Of a DNA stretch of 64,000 nt, positions 1 to 38,300 are shown piece after piece. The notes below the pieces were generated by a model. It saw only the letters and a program-made list of their open reading frames with translations. It searched no databases and was not told the origin of the DNA. The stretch comes from Numida meleagris (Eukaryota > Chordata > Aves > Galliformes > Numididae): assembly GCF_002078875.1 (NCBI RefSeq), contig NC_034415.1, positions 19,683,975-19,747,974 of the forward strand. Direction: 5' to 3'. Positions within the stretch are counted from its first letter, which is position 1. Each line of letters opens with the position of its first letter. Made by a program: the position numbers and the translations under genes.

Positions 1-28345
<28,345 letters not shown>

Positions 28346-28892
28346 CATTGCCACCCCCTCCTGCAGGAATACGCACTGCACCTGTGCATGCCCGTGCTGT
28401 GGGTGATGATGGGGAAGAGCAGGCTGCTGCGTGGGACCTGCTCACAGCACTGCTGGCAGCATGCACGCCACCAATGTGATGAGCCTTGGGCTGGGTGAGG
28501 GCAGCCCAGCTGCACCTCCCTTGGTCCCTGGCTGGCTGCTGTGACCCTGGGGACAGGTTTTGGTGGGTTTGAATGGTCCTGCACCAAAGGCCACAGACAG
28601 GGGCTCGGCTGTTGCAGCCTGGCTGAAGCAGGGCAGCTCTTGGGGATGTGGACTTCGGCACCTGCCATGAGTTCTGTCTGGGAAGGACATGGAGGTGCAT
28701 GGCGGTGGCACGGTGCCTTCAAGGGAAAACTTCTGCACCTTTAGGCAGGGGCGTGCCTGCTTCCAGCCCTTTGGTCTCAGTAGGAGCGCACTGAATGGGA
28801 TAAGAAGGGTGAATGGACATGGGGAAGGTTTTGTGGAAATGTACATTAAAGCTATGGATATATTTGTGAAATAAACTGAATCAGATCCCCTC
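28346..28892 (+). other. SZT2: SZT2 3' UTR
   Basis: About 550 bases between the stop codon and the likely cleavage point, roughly 20 bases after the second poly(A) signal. A T/G-containing stretch follows near 28,893. Confidence 0.7.
28870..28875 (+). terminator. SZT2 poly(A) signal AATAAA
   Basis: Canonical AATAAA, with an upstream ATTAAA variant at 28845-28850 that could give a slightly shorter transcript. Confidence 0.75.
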
Positions 28893-29359
28893 TTGTGAGC
28901 CACAAATCAGCACAGGGAAAGTCTCTTCAGGGCAGCAGAGGCACCTCTGGCCCCTTGGGCTGCCTCTCCCTGGAGCAGGGCAGGCTTGAGTTTGCACTGA
29001 ATCTCCTTTCTGCTCAGAGCAGGAGCAGCATTGCAGTCCTGCCAGTCAGCCTGGGCGAGGGCTGCCTGCTGCTTTTCCCTCAGCTGCTGTGGGCATTTGC
29101 CAGCAGCCTTGGGAACTGCACAGACTGAAAAAGACAAGAGTGGTGAATTCCAGAACCTAAGGCTCCAGGCACAAGCTGGACTTTGAAAACTGACTCCCTT
29201 CCCGAGGAGTGAATACTTCCTCAGCAGTGAGGACTGAAAGGCTCATCCTGGACGCCCTCTGCAGCCCAGAGGTGAAGATGCTTCTCTGTCCTTGAAGGCA
29301 TCCTGTCACCTCCAGGGCTGCCCCAGCATACCGACAGAGGACAGACACACTCCCGTGTT
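28893..29359. other. Intergenic gap between convergent SZT2 and HYI 3' ends
   Basis: About 470 bases between the two poly(A) sites. No gene or repeat recognised. Confidence 0.6.
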
Positions 29360-29377
29360 AGGCTCTGTGGTTTGACG

Positions 29378-29383
29378 TTTATT
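29378..29383 (-). terminator. HYI poly(A) signal AATAAA
   Basis: AATAAA on the minus strand only 17 bases after the HYI stop, implying a very short 3' UTR of about 40 bases. Confidence 0.7.
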
Positions 29384-29400
29384 CCAGTGCTTTCCTTGCT

Positions 29401-29489
29401 TTACTGTGTTGTTCTTCTGGGCCCACCAGGTTTCAGGCCCCTGCTCTCCCAGTATGAGCGCAGCCAGCCCAGACCTTCGACTGTGTCTC
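29401..29489 (-). CDS. HYI: HYI exon 7 with stop codon
   Basis: Acceptor GCCAAGCAG. Encodes [18 protein letters not shown]..., ending RRTTQ and TAA at 29401-29403. Confidence 0.94.
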
Positions 29490-31808
29490 CTGCTTGGCAG
29501 ACAAGGGATTCTGCTGGCAGCCCTAGGCCAGCTGCAGCAGCTTCTGCTCTTGTCCCCAGGCAGGGACCCCGCTGCCTACCACCCCCAGTCAGGTCTATCT
29601 GCGCACAGTCCCGGAGGGTCCCTCTGTGCTGAGATCTGCTCAGAGGGCTCAGAGCACACAGCCCCACTCACCTTTTGGTGCGTACTCACAGCCCACGTAG
29701 CCGGAGTAGCCAAGGGACTCCAGCAGCTTGAAGATGTAGGGGAAGTTCAGCTCCCCGGGGCTGTCAGGCTCATGCCGCCCTGGCACCTGCGCGATCTGGA
29801 TATGACCTGGGGGGGGGGGATTGGAGGCTGTGCCTCAGGCAGCCCTGCCTGCAGCCTTCTGTCAGCATAGCATGGGGTGAGCTGAGAGCATCCCTCATCT
29901 CCATCTTCAAGTCACGAGACTCGGAGAACCCAGGTCAGGCACAGGGCATTACCAATGAGTGGGAGGTACATCTCCAGGTTACGTGACAGATTCCCATCCA
30001 TGATCTGGCAGTGAAAGAGATCCTAAGAGAAAATTCAAGAGAGATGTTGCAGCTGTTCAGCAGGGAATGACTGTGCCCAGGGTCCCTGTCCCTCCCCACA
30101 TCCTCAGAAGGGGACAATAAGTCCATGCCCTCTGGGCCTGCCCTGAGGCCCCAGGCTCTGTGCTTCCCTGTCGGATGCTGGAGCAGGGCTGTCCAGCCCT
30201 GAGCCCTGCCCACATCCTTCCAACTGCTGTGCCGAGTGTCTCATGCACTCAAGGGCCTGGACTCACCAGCTGCAGCCTTAGGTTGGGTCGTCCCACCTTC
30301 TCCAGGATGGCAGCAGCTGAGGGTGCAAGAAATGAGAGCTGGTTAATGCCAGGCTGAAGCTTTCAAGGTTTCTTCTGTGTCAACCTCCTGCCTCCGCCCT
30401 CAGTCAGACAGCGTAGGGCTGCCTCTTCCCCCATGCAGGAGCCTTTGGGAGAGCTGTGTGCTGTACCTTGGTGCGGGGTGTTCAGGAAGTAGCGCGGGTC
30501 GGTGATACGGCTGTTAATCGGCTCCACCAGCCCCACCATGTCCTCCTGTCACACAACAATGTTCCCTCTGCGGCAGGGAGCAGCCTTCCCGTGCTGGTAG
30601 TGGCAGTTCTCCATCCTCAGTACCCTCAGAGCCGCTCCTGCACAGCAGGACCCGCTCCCCATTACCTGGGCCAGGACATCAGCAGCATGCCTGAGGTTCT
30701 CGATGAACGTGGCCTCCATCTCACCTGCCACTGCCGCCCGCTCCACACCCTGCGGCACCCGCCCGGCCATCAGGTGGATCCTGTGGGCACACAGAGCTCA
30801 GCTCCGTCCCCAGGCCATGGGCGGGGGCTGACACAACTGCTCTGCAAGCACAGAGACAGCGCCTGCCCTGGGCTGTGACGGGCTGCGTACAGCATGCAAC
30901 CACAGGGCTGGAACGGGAGACTCAGGGAACTGGTGGCTGGAGGAGCACCTCCACACAAATAAAATAAAGCAGTTTTCAGCATTGCTGTTAATGGGGGGGA
31001 ACAAGCGGACCCAGGCAGGCACAGGTCTGTGTGTGGGACCTTGGGCTACGCTTCTGAGGAAAGGAATGATGCAAAGTGAACGGGATAAAAAGGTGACACT
31101 GGTTTTCTGGAGTGAGTTGCATCCCTAATTTCATCTCTTACAACACATCTACAGTGGCCTTCAACAAAGCAACCGTTGTGGTGACACAGGGGAAACGGCT
31201 GGCTCAAGCAGGGGGAAAGAAAGGCTACGAGGGGGAACACTGTGTGGAGCTGAGGACAAGAGCCTCGGGGAGGAACGACGGGGACGGAGCAGCGCGCCCG
31301 GCACCCAGCGAGGGGACAGCTATGGGGCCGCGCGCGGCGTCCGCAGCAACCCAGCACGGCGCGGGGCGCTGCAGCCCGAAGTGCGCGGGGCAAAGGGCGA
31401 GGCGGGGCGCGGAGGCCGGCAGCGCCGCTGCGCAGCAACTCAGCCGAAGCCCCGGCTCCGAGCCCACCGGGAGCGCGCCGGCGCTCTGCCTCGCACCTAC
31501 CTGGGGCAGCCCACGGCCCGGGCGTACTGCACGGCCGCGGCCAGGCCCTGGCGGAAGGCGTCCTGCCGCCCGGGCACGGCGCCCAGCCCCATCTCGCTCC
31601 GCTCCCTCTCCCCGGGCGGGGTGTTGAGGAGCACGACCCGCAGCCCCGCCCGCTCGGCGGCGGCGTGCAGCGCTGGGGCCGGGCAGCCCTCGGGCCAGGC
31701 CGCCTCCACCGCCTCGAACCCGGCGCGCGCCGCCGCCTCCAGACGGGCCGGCAGAGCCGGCAGCTCCGGGAACAGCCACGAGAGGTTCGCCGAGAAGCGC
31801 AGCGCCAT
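29401..31808 (-). CDS. HYI: HYI, putative hydroxypyruvate isomerase (complete, 7 exons, 281 residues)
   Basis: Catalyses interconversion of hydroxypyruvate and tartronate semialdehyde (EC 5.3.1.22 by family); a soluble xylose-isomerase-like TIM barrel. Exons on the minus strand: 31501-31808, 30666-30780, 30467-30545, 30267-30316, 29953-30022, 29672-29806, 29401-29489; 846 bases, all phases consistent. The protein begins [17 protein letters not shown], and shows [16 protein letters not shown] [34 protein letters not shown] (Glu149), [13 protein letters not shown] (Asp185, His188), [11 protein letters not shown] (His209) and VGCEY (Glu248). The Glu/Asp/His residues are probable metal-binding or catalytic positions by analogy with bacterial Hyi/OtnI; this is inference. 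Length is close to the human protein (277). The start at 31808 has a perfect Kozak context (CCACCATGG), but an in-frame upstream ATG at 31913 is also plausible. Tail to tail with SZT2, as in mammals. Confidence 0.95.
29672..29806 (-). CDS. HYI: HYI exon 6
   Basis: The acceptor is an 11-C run followed directly by AG; donor GTGAGT. Encodes [17 protein letters not shown]..., [13 protein letters not shown] to GCEYAPK. Confidence 0.94.
29953..30022 (-). CDS. HYI: HYI exon 5
   Basis: Acceptor TCTCTTAG, donor GTAATG. Encodes [15 protein letters not shown]... to LPLI; contains Asp185 and His188. Confidence 0.94.
30267..30316 (-). CDS. HYI: HYI exon 4
   Basis: Acceptor CACCCTCAG, donor GTGAGT. 50 bases encoding [17 protein letters not shown] (first codon split). 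Confidence 0.93.
30467..30545 (-). CDS. HYI: HYI exon 3
   Basis: Acceptor TGTGACAG, donor GTACAG. Encodes [16 protein letters not shown]... to NTPHQ, carrying the conserved Glu149. Confidence 0.94.
30666..30780 (-). CDS. HYI: HYI exon 2
   Basis: Acceptor GCCCACAG, donor GTAATG. Encodes [15 protein letters not shown]... to ADVLAQ. Confidence 0.94.
31501..31808 (-). CDS. HYI: HYI exon 1 (coding part)
   Basis: ATG at 31808; [11 protein letters not shown]... to ARAVGCP plus two bases of an arginine codon; donor GTAGGT. Very GC-rich, inside the CpG island. Confidence 0.93.
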
Positions 31809-31901
31809 GGTGGGCGGGCGGGGATATGCAAAGCGAGAGCGACTATGGAGGGAGGGCGTGGCCTCGCCCGCTGTGGGCGGGGCTACGGAGTTAGGAGGTC
31901 G

Positions 31902-31917
31902 GGTCGCCGCCATCTCG
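31902..31917 (-). promoter_or_regulatory. TISU/YY1-like element at an upstream in-frame HYI ATG
   Basis: The minus strand reads CGAGATGGCGGC, 11 of 12 bases of the TISU consensus SAASATGGCGGC. The ATG (31913-31911) is in frame with HYI and would add 35 residues (MAATRPPNS... to PPT). Confidence 0.55.
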
Positions 31918-31925
31918 TAGTGCTG

Positions 31926-32470
31926 AGTTTAGCTCCGGCTGCATATGGGGTGGGCTTGCTGGCGTTGGTGCAGGGCGGCATGCTGGGGGGGCACGGCTCG
32001 GCACGGCTGGCGGCCTCCCGGGGCGCAGTGTTTCTGCCAGGTGTTGGTCTGACACACGCTGCGTGCTGTGTTAATTGGTTTCCTGGGGAGCTTGTCTGCA
32101 CAGGGGCCTCGTTATGCAAGGTGCGCTCGCCCTCCTGTCCCACGCTGTGCATATTTTACCATGTTTTTACCTTCCCCAGCTCTGCGGAGCTGGGCGGGAG
32201 CCCGACCTCTGCCGTGTCACAACCGGGACCCATCCCCGGGCCCTGTCCTTGCACCGAGGGGTGGTGTGGTTGTGCCGCGGCAGTGGCCGTGCCCAGCAGC
32301 ACGCAGACACGGCTGCTCCAGCTCCCCGTGCCTCGGGACGGAGCAGTCGAGCAGCCCCAGCTGCGCTCGGGACGTCCCGGGGCTGTGCTTTCCTGCGAGC
32401 ACCTGTCCCGGTGTGGCCCCAGAGCAGGTGCTGGGGTCAGGGCAGCACGGGCCGAGGGGAAAGCAGCAGC
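31926..32470. other. GC-rich sequence upstream of HYI
   Basis: High GC and CpG content tapering away from the promoter. Open frames here are GC-driven; none has a recognisable product. Confidence 0.5.
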
Positions 32471-32570
32471 GAAATGATCCATTACAGAGTCTCAACTCAA
32501 TTAAGGCTATTGATTAATCAATTAGAAGAAGCTCAGCTCAACTTCTCAGCAATAATCAGAACTGTCCCCC
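32471..32570. promoter_or_regulatory. AT-rich island with a homeodomain palindrome
   Basis: Sharp switch from GC-rich sequence to an AT-rich patch. It contains the perfect 14-base palindrome ATTGATTAATCAAT (32509-32522), which presents TGATTAAT (PBX-HOX type) on both strands, plus CAATTAAG and CAATTAG. Conservation is inferred, not tested. Confidence 0.4.
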
Positions 32571-33720
32571 GTGATGGACAGCTGTGCCAGGGTGCAGGGC
32601 TGCCGTGTGTGTCCCCAGGGCACATCCCAGTGTGTGCACACAGTGCAAGCCCGGTCCATGCTCAGTGGGGCTGAAGGGGCTCCTGTTGGGGTGTGCCCTC
32701 CTCACAGCCACATCTGGAGCCTGAGAGGTGATGATGTGAGCAGGAGAGGTGGGAGTTTGGGAGCCCTCGCAACAAACCTGCCCTGTGCACGGCAAGTGCA
32801 TCTGTTGGGCTCTACAAATTAATGGGTCCTTTCTATCTCTGGTAATGTATTTCATTGATTTTCCCTTGTTATAACTGCAGTTCCTGCATTGCAGTCCGGT
32901 GTTTTGTCACTTTACCTTGACAGGGCACCGCGGATTTACTCACTGCTGCTTGGCTGGCCAGGGCAGCTCAGTGCCATGGGATCGCTGTGCTGTACCGCGC
33001 ACCCCGCCTGCTCTGAGGACACAGCCCCATGTGCATTTTACCGCCTCACAGAAATCAGCCCTTGCTTACTATTGGCCAGCTGAAATTTTGGAGCAGGCTC
33101 CTCCGTGACCTCTGTGATGGTAGGGCTGGGACAGTACAGCAAATCAGCAGCCAAGTCCCTGCCAGAAATGCAGAGCAGTTCCTGTTGGGACCTGGGAAAC
33201 TTGCTCTTGTTCAGCCGGATTAATGACTCATGTAATATGGGGGCCTGGGGAGTCAGTTTACCTCCCAGTTTGTGCTCTTATCCTGTGGTAGCATCACTGC
33301 TGGGCACCGCACAGGGAAATGCGCTGGCTCTCCCCAGAACCAGGGCAGGGATTTCTGCGTTAACGAGCATGCTTCGGTCCCAGCCCAGCTTCATTACGGC
33401 CTCCGAAAGCGCTCGGCTAAAAATCCATACATCATATCCTGGGAAACAAACGCACAGCCTCCGCCGGCGTTATGGCCATCCTTCATCAGTGAGCAGCGAG
33501 CCGGCTCCGGATGCAATATAAATCCCGGCAAAGCCAAGACGGGAGGCAAAGACCCGGCACCACTCACCCCTCACATCAGCTTTCCAGCCCTGAGCTGTGG
33601 GTGGGCTCTCCCCATGCAGGTCTCTGGGGTGTTCTTGCTATCACCAGGAATCAACAAGGAGGCCGGATTCTCCCCCAGCACTTGGAGGAGGCCGGCGCGG
33701 GCAGCGCCTGGGCCTGCTGA
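32571..33720. other. Intergenic, GC-rich with small AT patches
   Basis: No gene recognised. A perfect AP-1 site TGACTCA lies at 33224-33230 next to ATTAAT and GTAATAT. Confidence 0.45.
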
Positions 33721-33724
33721 GCTG

Positions 33725-33910
33725 GCAGATGTTGTTTAACATTCCCGGCAGTAATTAATAGATGGCTTCATCACTCTTGTATGATTCAAACATGTCGTCC
33801 CGCTTCTTTCCAAACACAGAGCAGAAATATTTGTTAAACGTGTCTGGCGTTTTTGCACGATCATTAGCACTTGAACAATTCCAGCAGGCGCAGGATTTAT
33901 AGCCTTGCCA
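33725..33910. promoter_or_regulatory. Candidate conserved non-coding element
   Basis: AT-rich island (AGTAATTAATAG, AAATATTTGTTAAACG, ATCATTAGCACTTG) in a GC-rich setting, with no coding potential. The texture is that of vertebrate developmental enhancers. Confidence 0.35.
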
Positions 33911-34500
33911 GGATTTCTTTTGGCCTTATTATGCCTCAGACATTCCTCCCTCCTCTGCCGATCCCTTTATCAATTTCCCCCTGATTTATGCGCTTGTAAC
34001 TTCTCCTTCACCACCATTATGAAGTTCCCCTTTCCTGCCCGTTCTGGCTGCCCGCCGCAGCCGCCATTTTGTTTCTGCAGGCCCTGCCCTGGGCTGTGCC
34101 CTCTGTGGGGCTGCCTGTGCCGCCTGTTCCTCCTCCTCGCCCCCGAGGCGTGCGCTTGTCACAACTATTTTGTCAGCTCCGAGCGATTCCTCTGCACCCC
34201 GTAATCTTGATGCCAATCAGCTCCGTAACAACCACCTCAGTGGGAAGTGATTTCCCCGCCAGCCCAGCGCTCCGCGCAGCTATGTCAGCAGACACCTGCA
34301 ATCACGCTGTCGGTGGCGGCGTGCACGTGGGGAGCAAGCCCCACCCTGCAACAGCCCCAAAGCTCACACCTTGCCCTTGGCCAGGTGTGCCACCACGGGC
34401 ACATCCTCAGTTCCATCCCCTCCGTTGGTGACATGGGGACAGGACCGGCTCTGTGGCCCCCACCCGTGGTCCTGCCCGCTGCGTCCCCATGCAGCCTGGT
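33911..34500. other. Intergenic, GC-rich
   Basis: No gene or repeat recognised. Confidence 0.4.
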
Positions 34501-34504
34501 CACC

Positions 34505-34640
34505 ATGTTAAGCCATCTCTTAATTAATCAGGCTGATTGTAATGTGTTTTTAGGGCATTAAAATTCAATTGTGGAATTCTCCGCTGGCTGGGCTCACGAT
34601 GAATACAGAAGTTTGCCTAATTAGAGCTGACACACAGCCG
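34505..34640. promoter_or_regulatory. Candidate conserved non-coding element
   Basis: AT-rich patch with CTTAATTAATCAG, TTAAAATTCAATTGTGG and CCTAATTAGAGC, i.e. three paired homeodomain cores within 130 bases. Confidence 0.35.
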
Positions 34641-36150
34641 GCGGGAGAAGCAGGCCAGCGGCCCCAGCAGAGCTGCTCAGCCCGTGTCCTGCACCCGGCC
34701 CCCATGCCCCCACCCCAGATCAGTGCCCCCACAGTCGTAGGGTGTCACGGCTGCAGCAGAAGGGGCAGTGGCAGAGGGGCAGCTTCCAGGTCTGCTCTTG
34801 TGCCATGGGATGCCAAGCTCAGCTAGCACCGCTCCAGGCACAGCATCCCTGCCTCTGCTGGGGCACAATGGGACACTGCAGCGTAGCATGGGCAGACCCC
34901 GCCACGGGCACCAGATGCTGTGTGGGGCACTCAGAGCAGATGCCATGCTGCCCCAGGTCCCCACAGCAGTGTGGGAACGTGGTACCTGGTCACACCACAC
35001 TGGGGAGAGTCTGGCCACGCCACCCATGCCAGCATGGGACCAGGCACCAGCCGAGAGCAGCGGAGACATTTTCTTATCCACAGCATCAGGTCTTCTCCAC
35101 TGTCATTACCACGGCAATTATCATCTCATTTGGAGTCTTTAGCTGCCATAATCTGTCTCTTGAACTGATTTATTCTGCAGGCCTCTTCCAGAGCAGAGCA
35201 GAAGGGATGGAGCCATCAAGAAGGAGGCCACGAGGACCAGAGGATGTCCCCAGCTGGAGCAGAGATGCCCCCAAGGGAAGAGCAGCATCTTCCCTGCCCT
35301 GAGACCGCACCTGGCCAGGACAAACCAAAACACGCACCCCAGGATGGACAGTGGGATGCATTCCTTAGAATTTCAGCTCTGAGAGCTGCAGCTGCTGCTT
35401 TGTGTTGCATCCATAACCACACAGGGTGGTGCATTTCCCTTTCAGGCCAGGACAAATGCATCATCCTGCACCTAGGTACAACTTAGAGCAGAACTATTGC
35501 CTCCACAGGGACAATTTCTGCCAAGCCATGGCTTCATCACCTTTCTCTTGTCTCCAGACCGGGCTGCTGCTTGCTGTTGGTTTCTCTCTGTTTGCTTCAA
35601 CAATTATCTCCCGCACCCCACCACTCCTCCAGCCGCTAAGAGTTTCATTGATAGTTTCAGCAGCTGCATTCGATGACTGCCAAGTTTTACTCACTGCTCC
35701 CAGCTCTCCAGTTTCCACGTGTTGTGTTCAGCTGCCATCTCTCCCTGCAACTTTCACTGGGGCGAAGGGGAAGCCCTGGGCTGCCCATGGATCCCAGTGA
35801 TGCCAGCAGCAAGGTGTCCCCACGTTCCCCAGCTCTGGGGTCCTGCTGGTCCCCCAGTGCTGCCCCTGGACATCCTCTGGGTTTGTTACACAGGACGGAT
35901 CCTGTGCCCTAAAAGTGCTGGTGACCCCATTTGGTGCCAGTGACAACTGGAGCGGCAGAGATGGTGACGGAGCTCCCCTCTGCTGTCTTGGAGGAGAGGC
36001 AGAGCAATGGGACAGGGACACCAGGACAGTGCCAGGTGACCACCAGCCCTGAGCAGCATCACCCCTGTGGGGCACCGAGTGCACCCCCAGGTCTGGCACA
36101 CACATCCTGGTCCAGTGACGCTGGTGCCTCCCTACCCACCACAGTTCAAC
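34641..36150. other. Intergenic, GC-rich
   Basis: No gene or repeat recognised. A smaller AT-rich island around 35,085-35,180 (GGCAATTATCATCTCATTTG) may be regulatory. Confidence 0.4.
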
Positions 36151-36154
36151 CTGC

Positions 36155-36305
36155 CTAATGGAAGCCATTTATATGCAAAATCCCCAGAAAAAAAGCGGTA
36201 ATTAATGAAGTCCCTTTCATTACCATTATGCAAATGCGATTAATTTCAGCTGTTATGAATATGCAAATATTACAATTATGATCTAATTGCCAATGTGAGT
36301 AGGGG
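36155..36305. promoter_or_regulatory. POU octamer cluster, candidate enhancer
   Basis: ATGCAAAA at 36173, perfect octamers ATGCAAAT at 36228-36235 and 36261-36268, together with GGTAATTAATG and GATTAATTTC. All three octamers point the same way. This suggests POU/homeodomain (neural or stem-cell type) control; binding is not shown by the sequence alone. Confidence 0.45.
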
Positions 36306-37840
36306 AGCGGGCAGAATATCAAGTCACAGCCCCAGCCCCAGGAGCTTTGGGGTTCAGCAGGAGGGCAGAGGCAGGGGGTGCCCACCCAGAGGGCTCTGCA
36401 GCAGGGATGCAGTGGAGATGCAGCAGGGGCTTCCTCCCGGGTGTAGAGACTGCGAGCTGGGAACCAGCTCCGAGTGCTGGGGTTGCTGATTGCAGCCCAG
36501 TTCTACCTGGGAAGTGGCTCATCCCTGGGCTGTGAGGAGGAGGACGAGGAAGAAGAAGAGGAGGGTTACCAGGCAACTTGGTGCTGCAGCAGCGGAGCAA
36601 CATGGATGTGAACAGCAGCAGCAGGCAGAGCCCTGGCCTGACCTCATCTTTGCAGTGCCTGCCAATGCTGCCTGCAGACCCCAGCCACGCTGTGTCCTGG
36701 CCATAGGGATGCCTTGCACGAGGCTGTGTTGCCACACAGAGAGGGGTGTGGGTGCGTGGGGCTACCCAGCAGGCTGCGCTCCTGCACCCATGTCCCAGTG
36801 AGGCTGGACCAACACCGGGCACGGTTGCTCCCTGTGCCCATGCTGGAGCCAGCTGGCCCCAGGGCTGCACTGCAGCAGGACACGCTGTCTCCTGCATCAC
36901 TGCGCTGCCCTGTCACGCTCTGATACACAGGTCCCGCTCAGCCTGGTGGCAGCTGGGGATGTGCACTGGGCAGTGCAGCAACTGGCCCAGCTGTGCCCGG
37001 GGCTGCCTTCCCCTGGCAGCCAGCAGCCTGCAGCTGCCCCAGTGCCTCCCAAACCCAGTGCTGCGCTCCCTGCTGGGGCATCAGGTCAATCCCAAGGTAC
37101 TGGTGACCCTCTGTCACAGCTTAGAGAGGTCAGTGTCCCCGCTCTGGGGCTTTTCCTTGCCCACTGCCACCACCCTCACCGCAGCTGCAGCAGCAGGGAC
37201 AGAAGAGGGCCCCAGCACTGCTCATGCTAATTTGAGCATAATGTGTTTAATTAGTGACTTCTCCTCACACCCGGGCAGAAAGAAGCAAGGACGAGGGCAA
37301 CGCAGCAGAGTGCACAGCCCCCAAGCCCCCAGCCCCTTCCCACAGAGCTCAGCTCAGAGGAGGAGGAGGAAGGATAGATTTGCAGAGCTGTTGCTCCGTT
37401 TCCAAGGCAATGAGACATGATGGCTGTTCATCCCAGCGGGGTCATCGCTCCGCAATGCAGCCCCGGAGCTGACAAAGAGCTCACCCCCAGCCCAGCCTCA
37501 CAGCCCCAGTGCCCCAGTGCTGTCAGGACCTTGGGGTCGTGAGTGTGCTGGGGCTGCAGTGCGGTCAGCGCAGGCCAGGCACTATCCCGATGCACAGTCC
37601 ATGTGGGGACGTGCAGGCTGCTCCCTGTCACTCGCCATCAGTCCTGGGCATGGAAAGGGCATGTTTAATTCACTTGCACAGCTGCTGCTGTGTTCTTCAG
37701 CTACCGGTGGATGCCAGACCCGGAGTGCCCTCTCCGGTACAGGAGGAACACGAATACAGTGTGAGGGTGATGCGTCCATTCCCTCAGGGCTCTGGGCACC
37801 CATGGGTGCTTGCAGCAGCATCCCCCTCCCTGTGCACCTG
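36306..37840. other. Intergenic, GC-rich
   Basis: No gene recognised. An RFX-like inverted repeat GTTACCAGGCAAC occurs at 36565-36577 and a related GTTTCCAAGGCAA at 37398-37410. Confidence 0.4.
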
Positions 37841-37844
37841 GCGT

Positions 37845-38300
37845 GTTTTCCAAACTAATTGAATTCAGAGAGATTTCTTCCTGGCAGTGACAATCGATGA
37901 ACCCTGCGTTATTGGCCCCCCCTCCCCTCGGCACTGGAAATGGATATGGACGAGGGGAAAAATTGAATTTGCAGCCATTTTTATTGGGATTTAATTGGGC
38001 AGTCTCACCTCGTTGCCTTAATCCCGGGCACTGACGCGTGCAGCCAGGCTGGCAGCTCCCCTTATTTATCACTTTTCAAATATTTGCCTCTTCGTAGCAG
38101 TGGGAAATCGATGTTCCCGCCTGGGGCATGCCGGGAGCGCCCCGAGCAGGCGGCCAGGGATCCATCAGCTGCTGCCATCGCTATCGACAGGGCAATCGGG
38201 GCTTAAGAGGCACTTGGATAGCAGAACTGGCACACATTAAGTGCTCGTCATCAGGACATGATCGTGACTTATTACTGCTAATTTTCCCCGCACAGCAGTG
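37845..38300. promoter_or_regulatory. Candidate conserved non-coding element
   Basis: Mixed AT-rich blocks (ACTAATTGAATTC, GGGATTTAATTGGGC, AAATATTTGCC, AAATCGATGTT, ACTGCTAATTTTCC), two ATCGAT cores and no coding potential. Confidence 0.3.

Larger units (their letters stand above)
31240..31925. promoter_or_regulatory. CpG island and HYI promoter
   Basis: Dense CpG sequence over HYI exon 1 and its upstream side. A perfect GC box GGGCGGGGC sits at 31875-31883, with more GC boxes near 31811-31824. A YY1-like GCCGCCAT at 31906-31913 overlaps the upstream ATG. No TATA box seen. Transcription probably starts just above 31,913. Confidence 0.75.

Noticed and set aside
31112..31627. 171-codon plus-strand ORF over HYI exon 1, and other long GC-rich ORFs in 31.0-32.5 kb.
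   Set aside because: Shadow frames of the HYI exon or of CpG-rich DNA; no splice support and no recognisable product.
36490..37472. Overlapping 100-220-codon ORFs in the GC-rich intergenic block.
   Set aside because: Low-complexity Ala/Gly/Pro/Ser/Trp-rich translations typical of GC-rich non-coding DNA.
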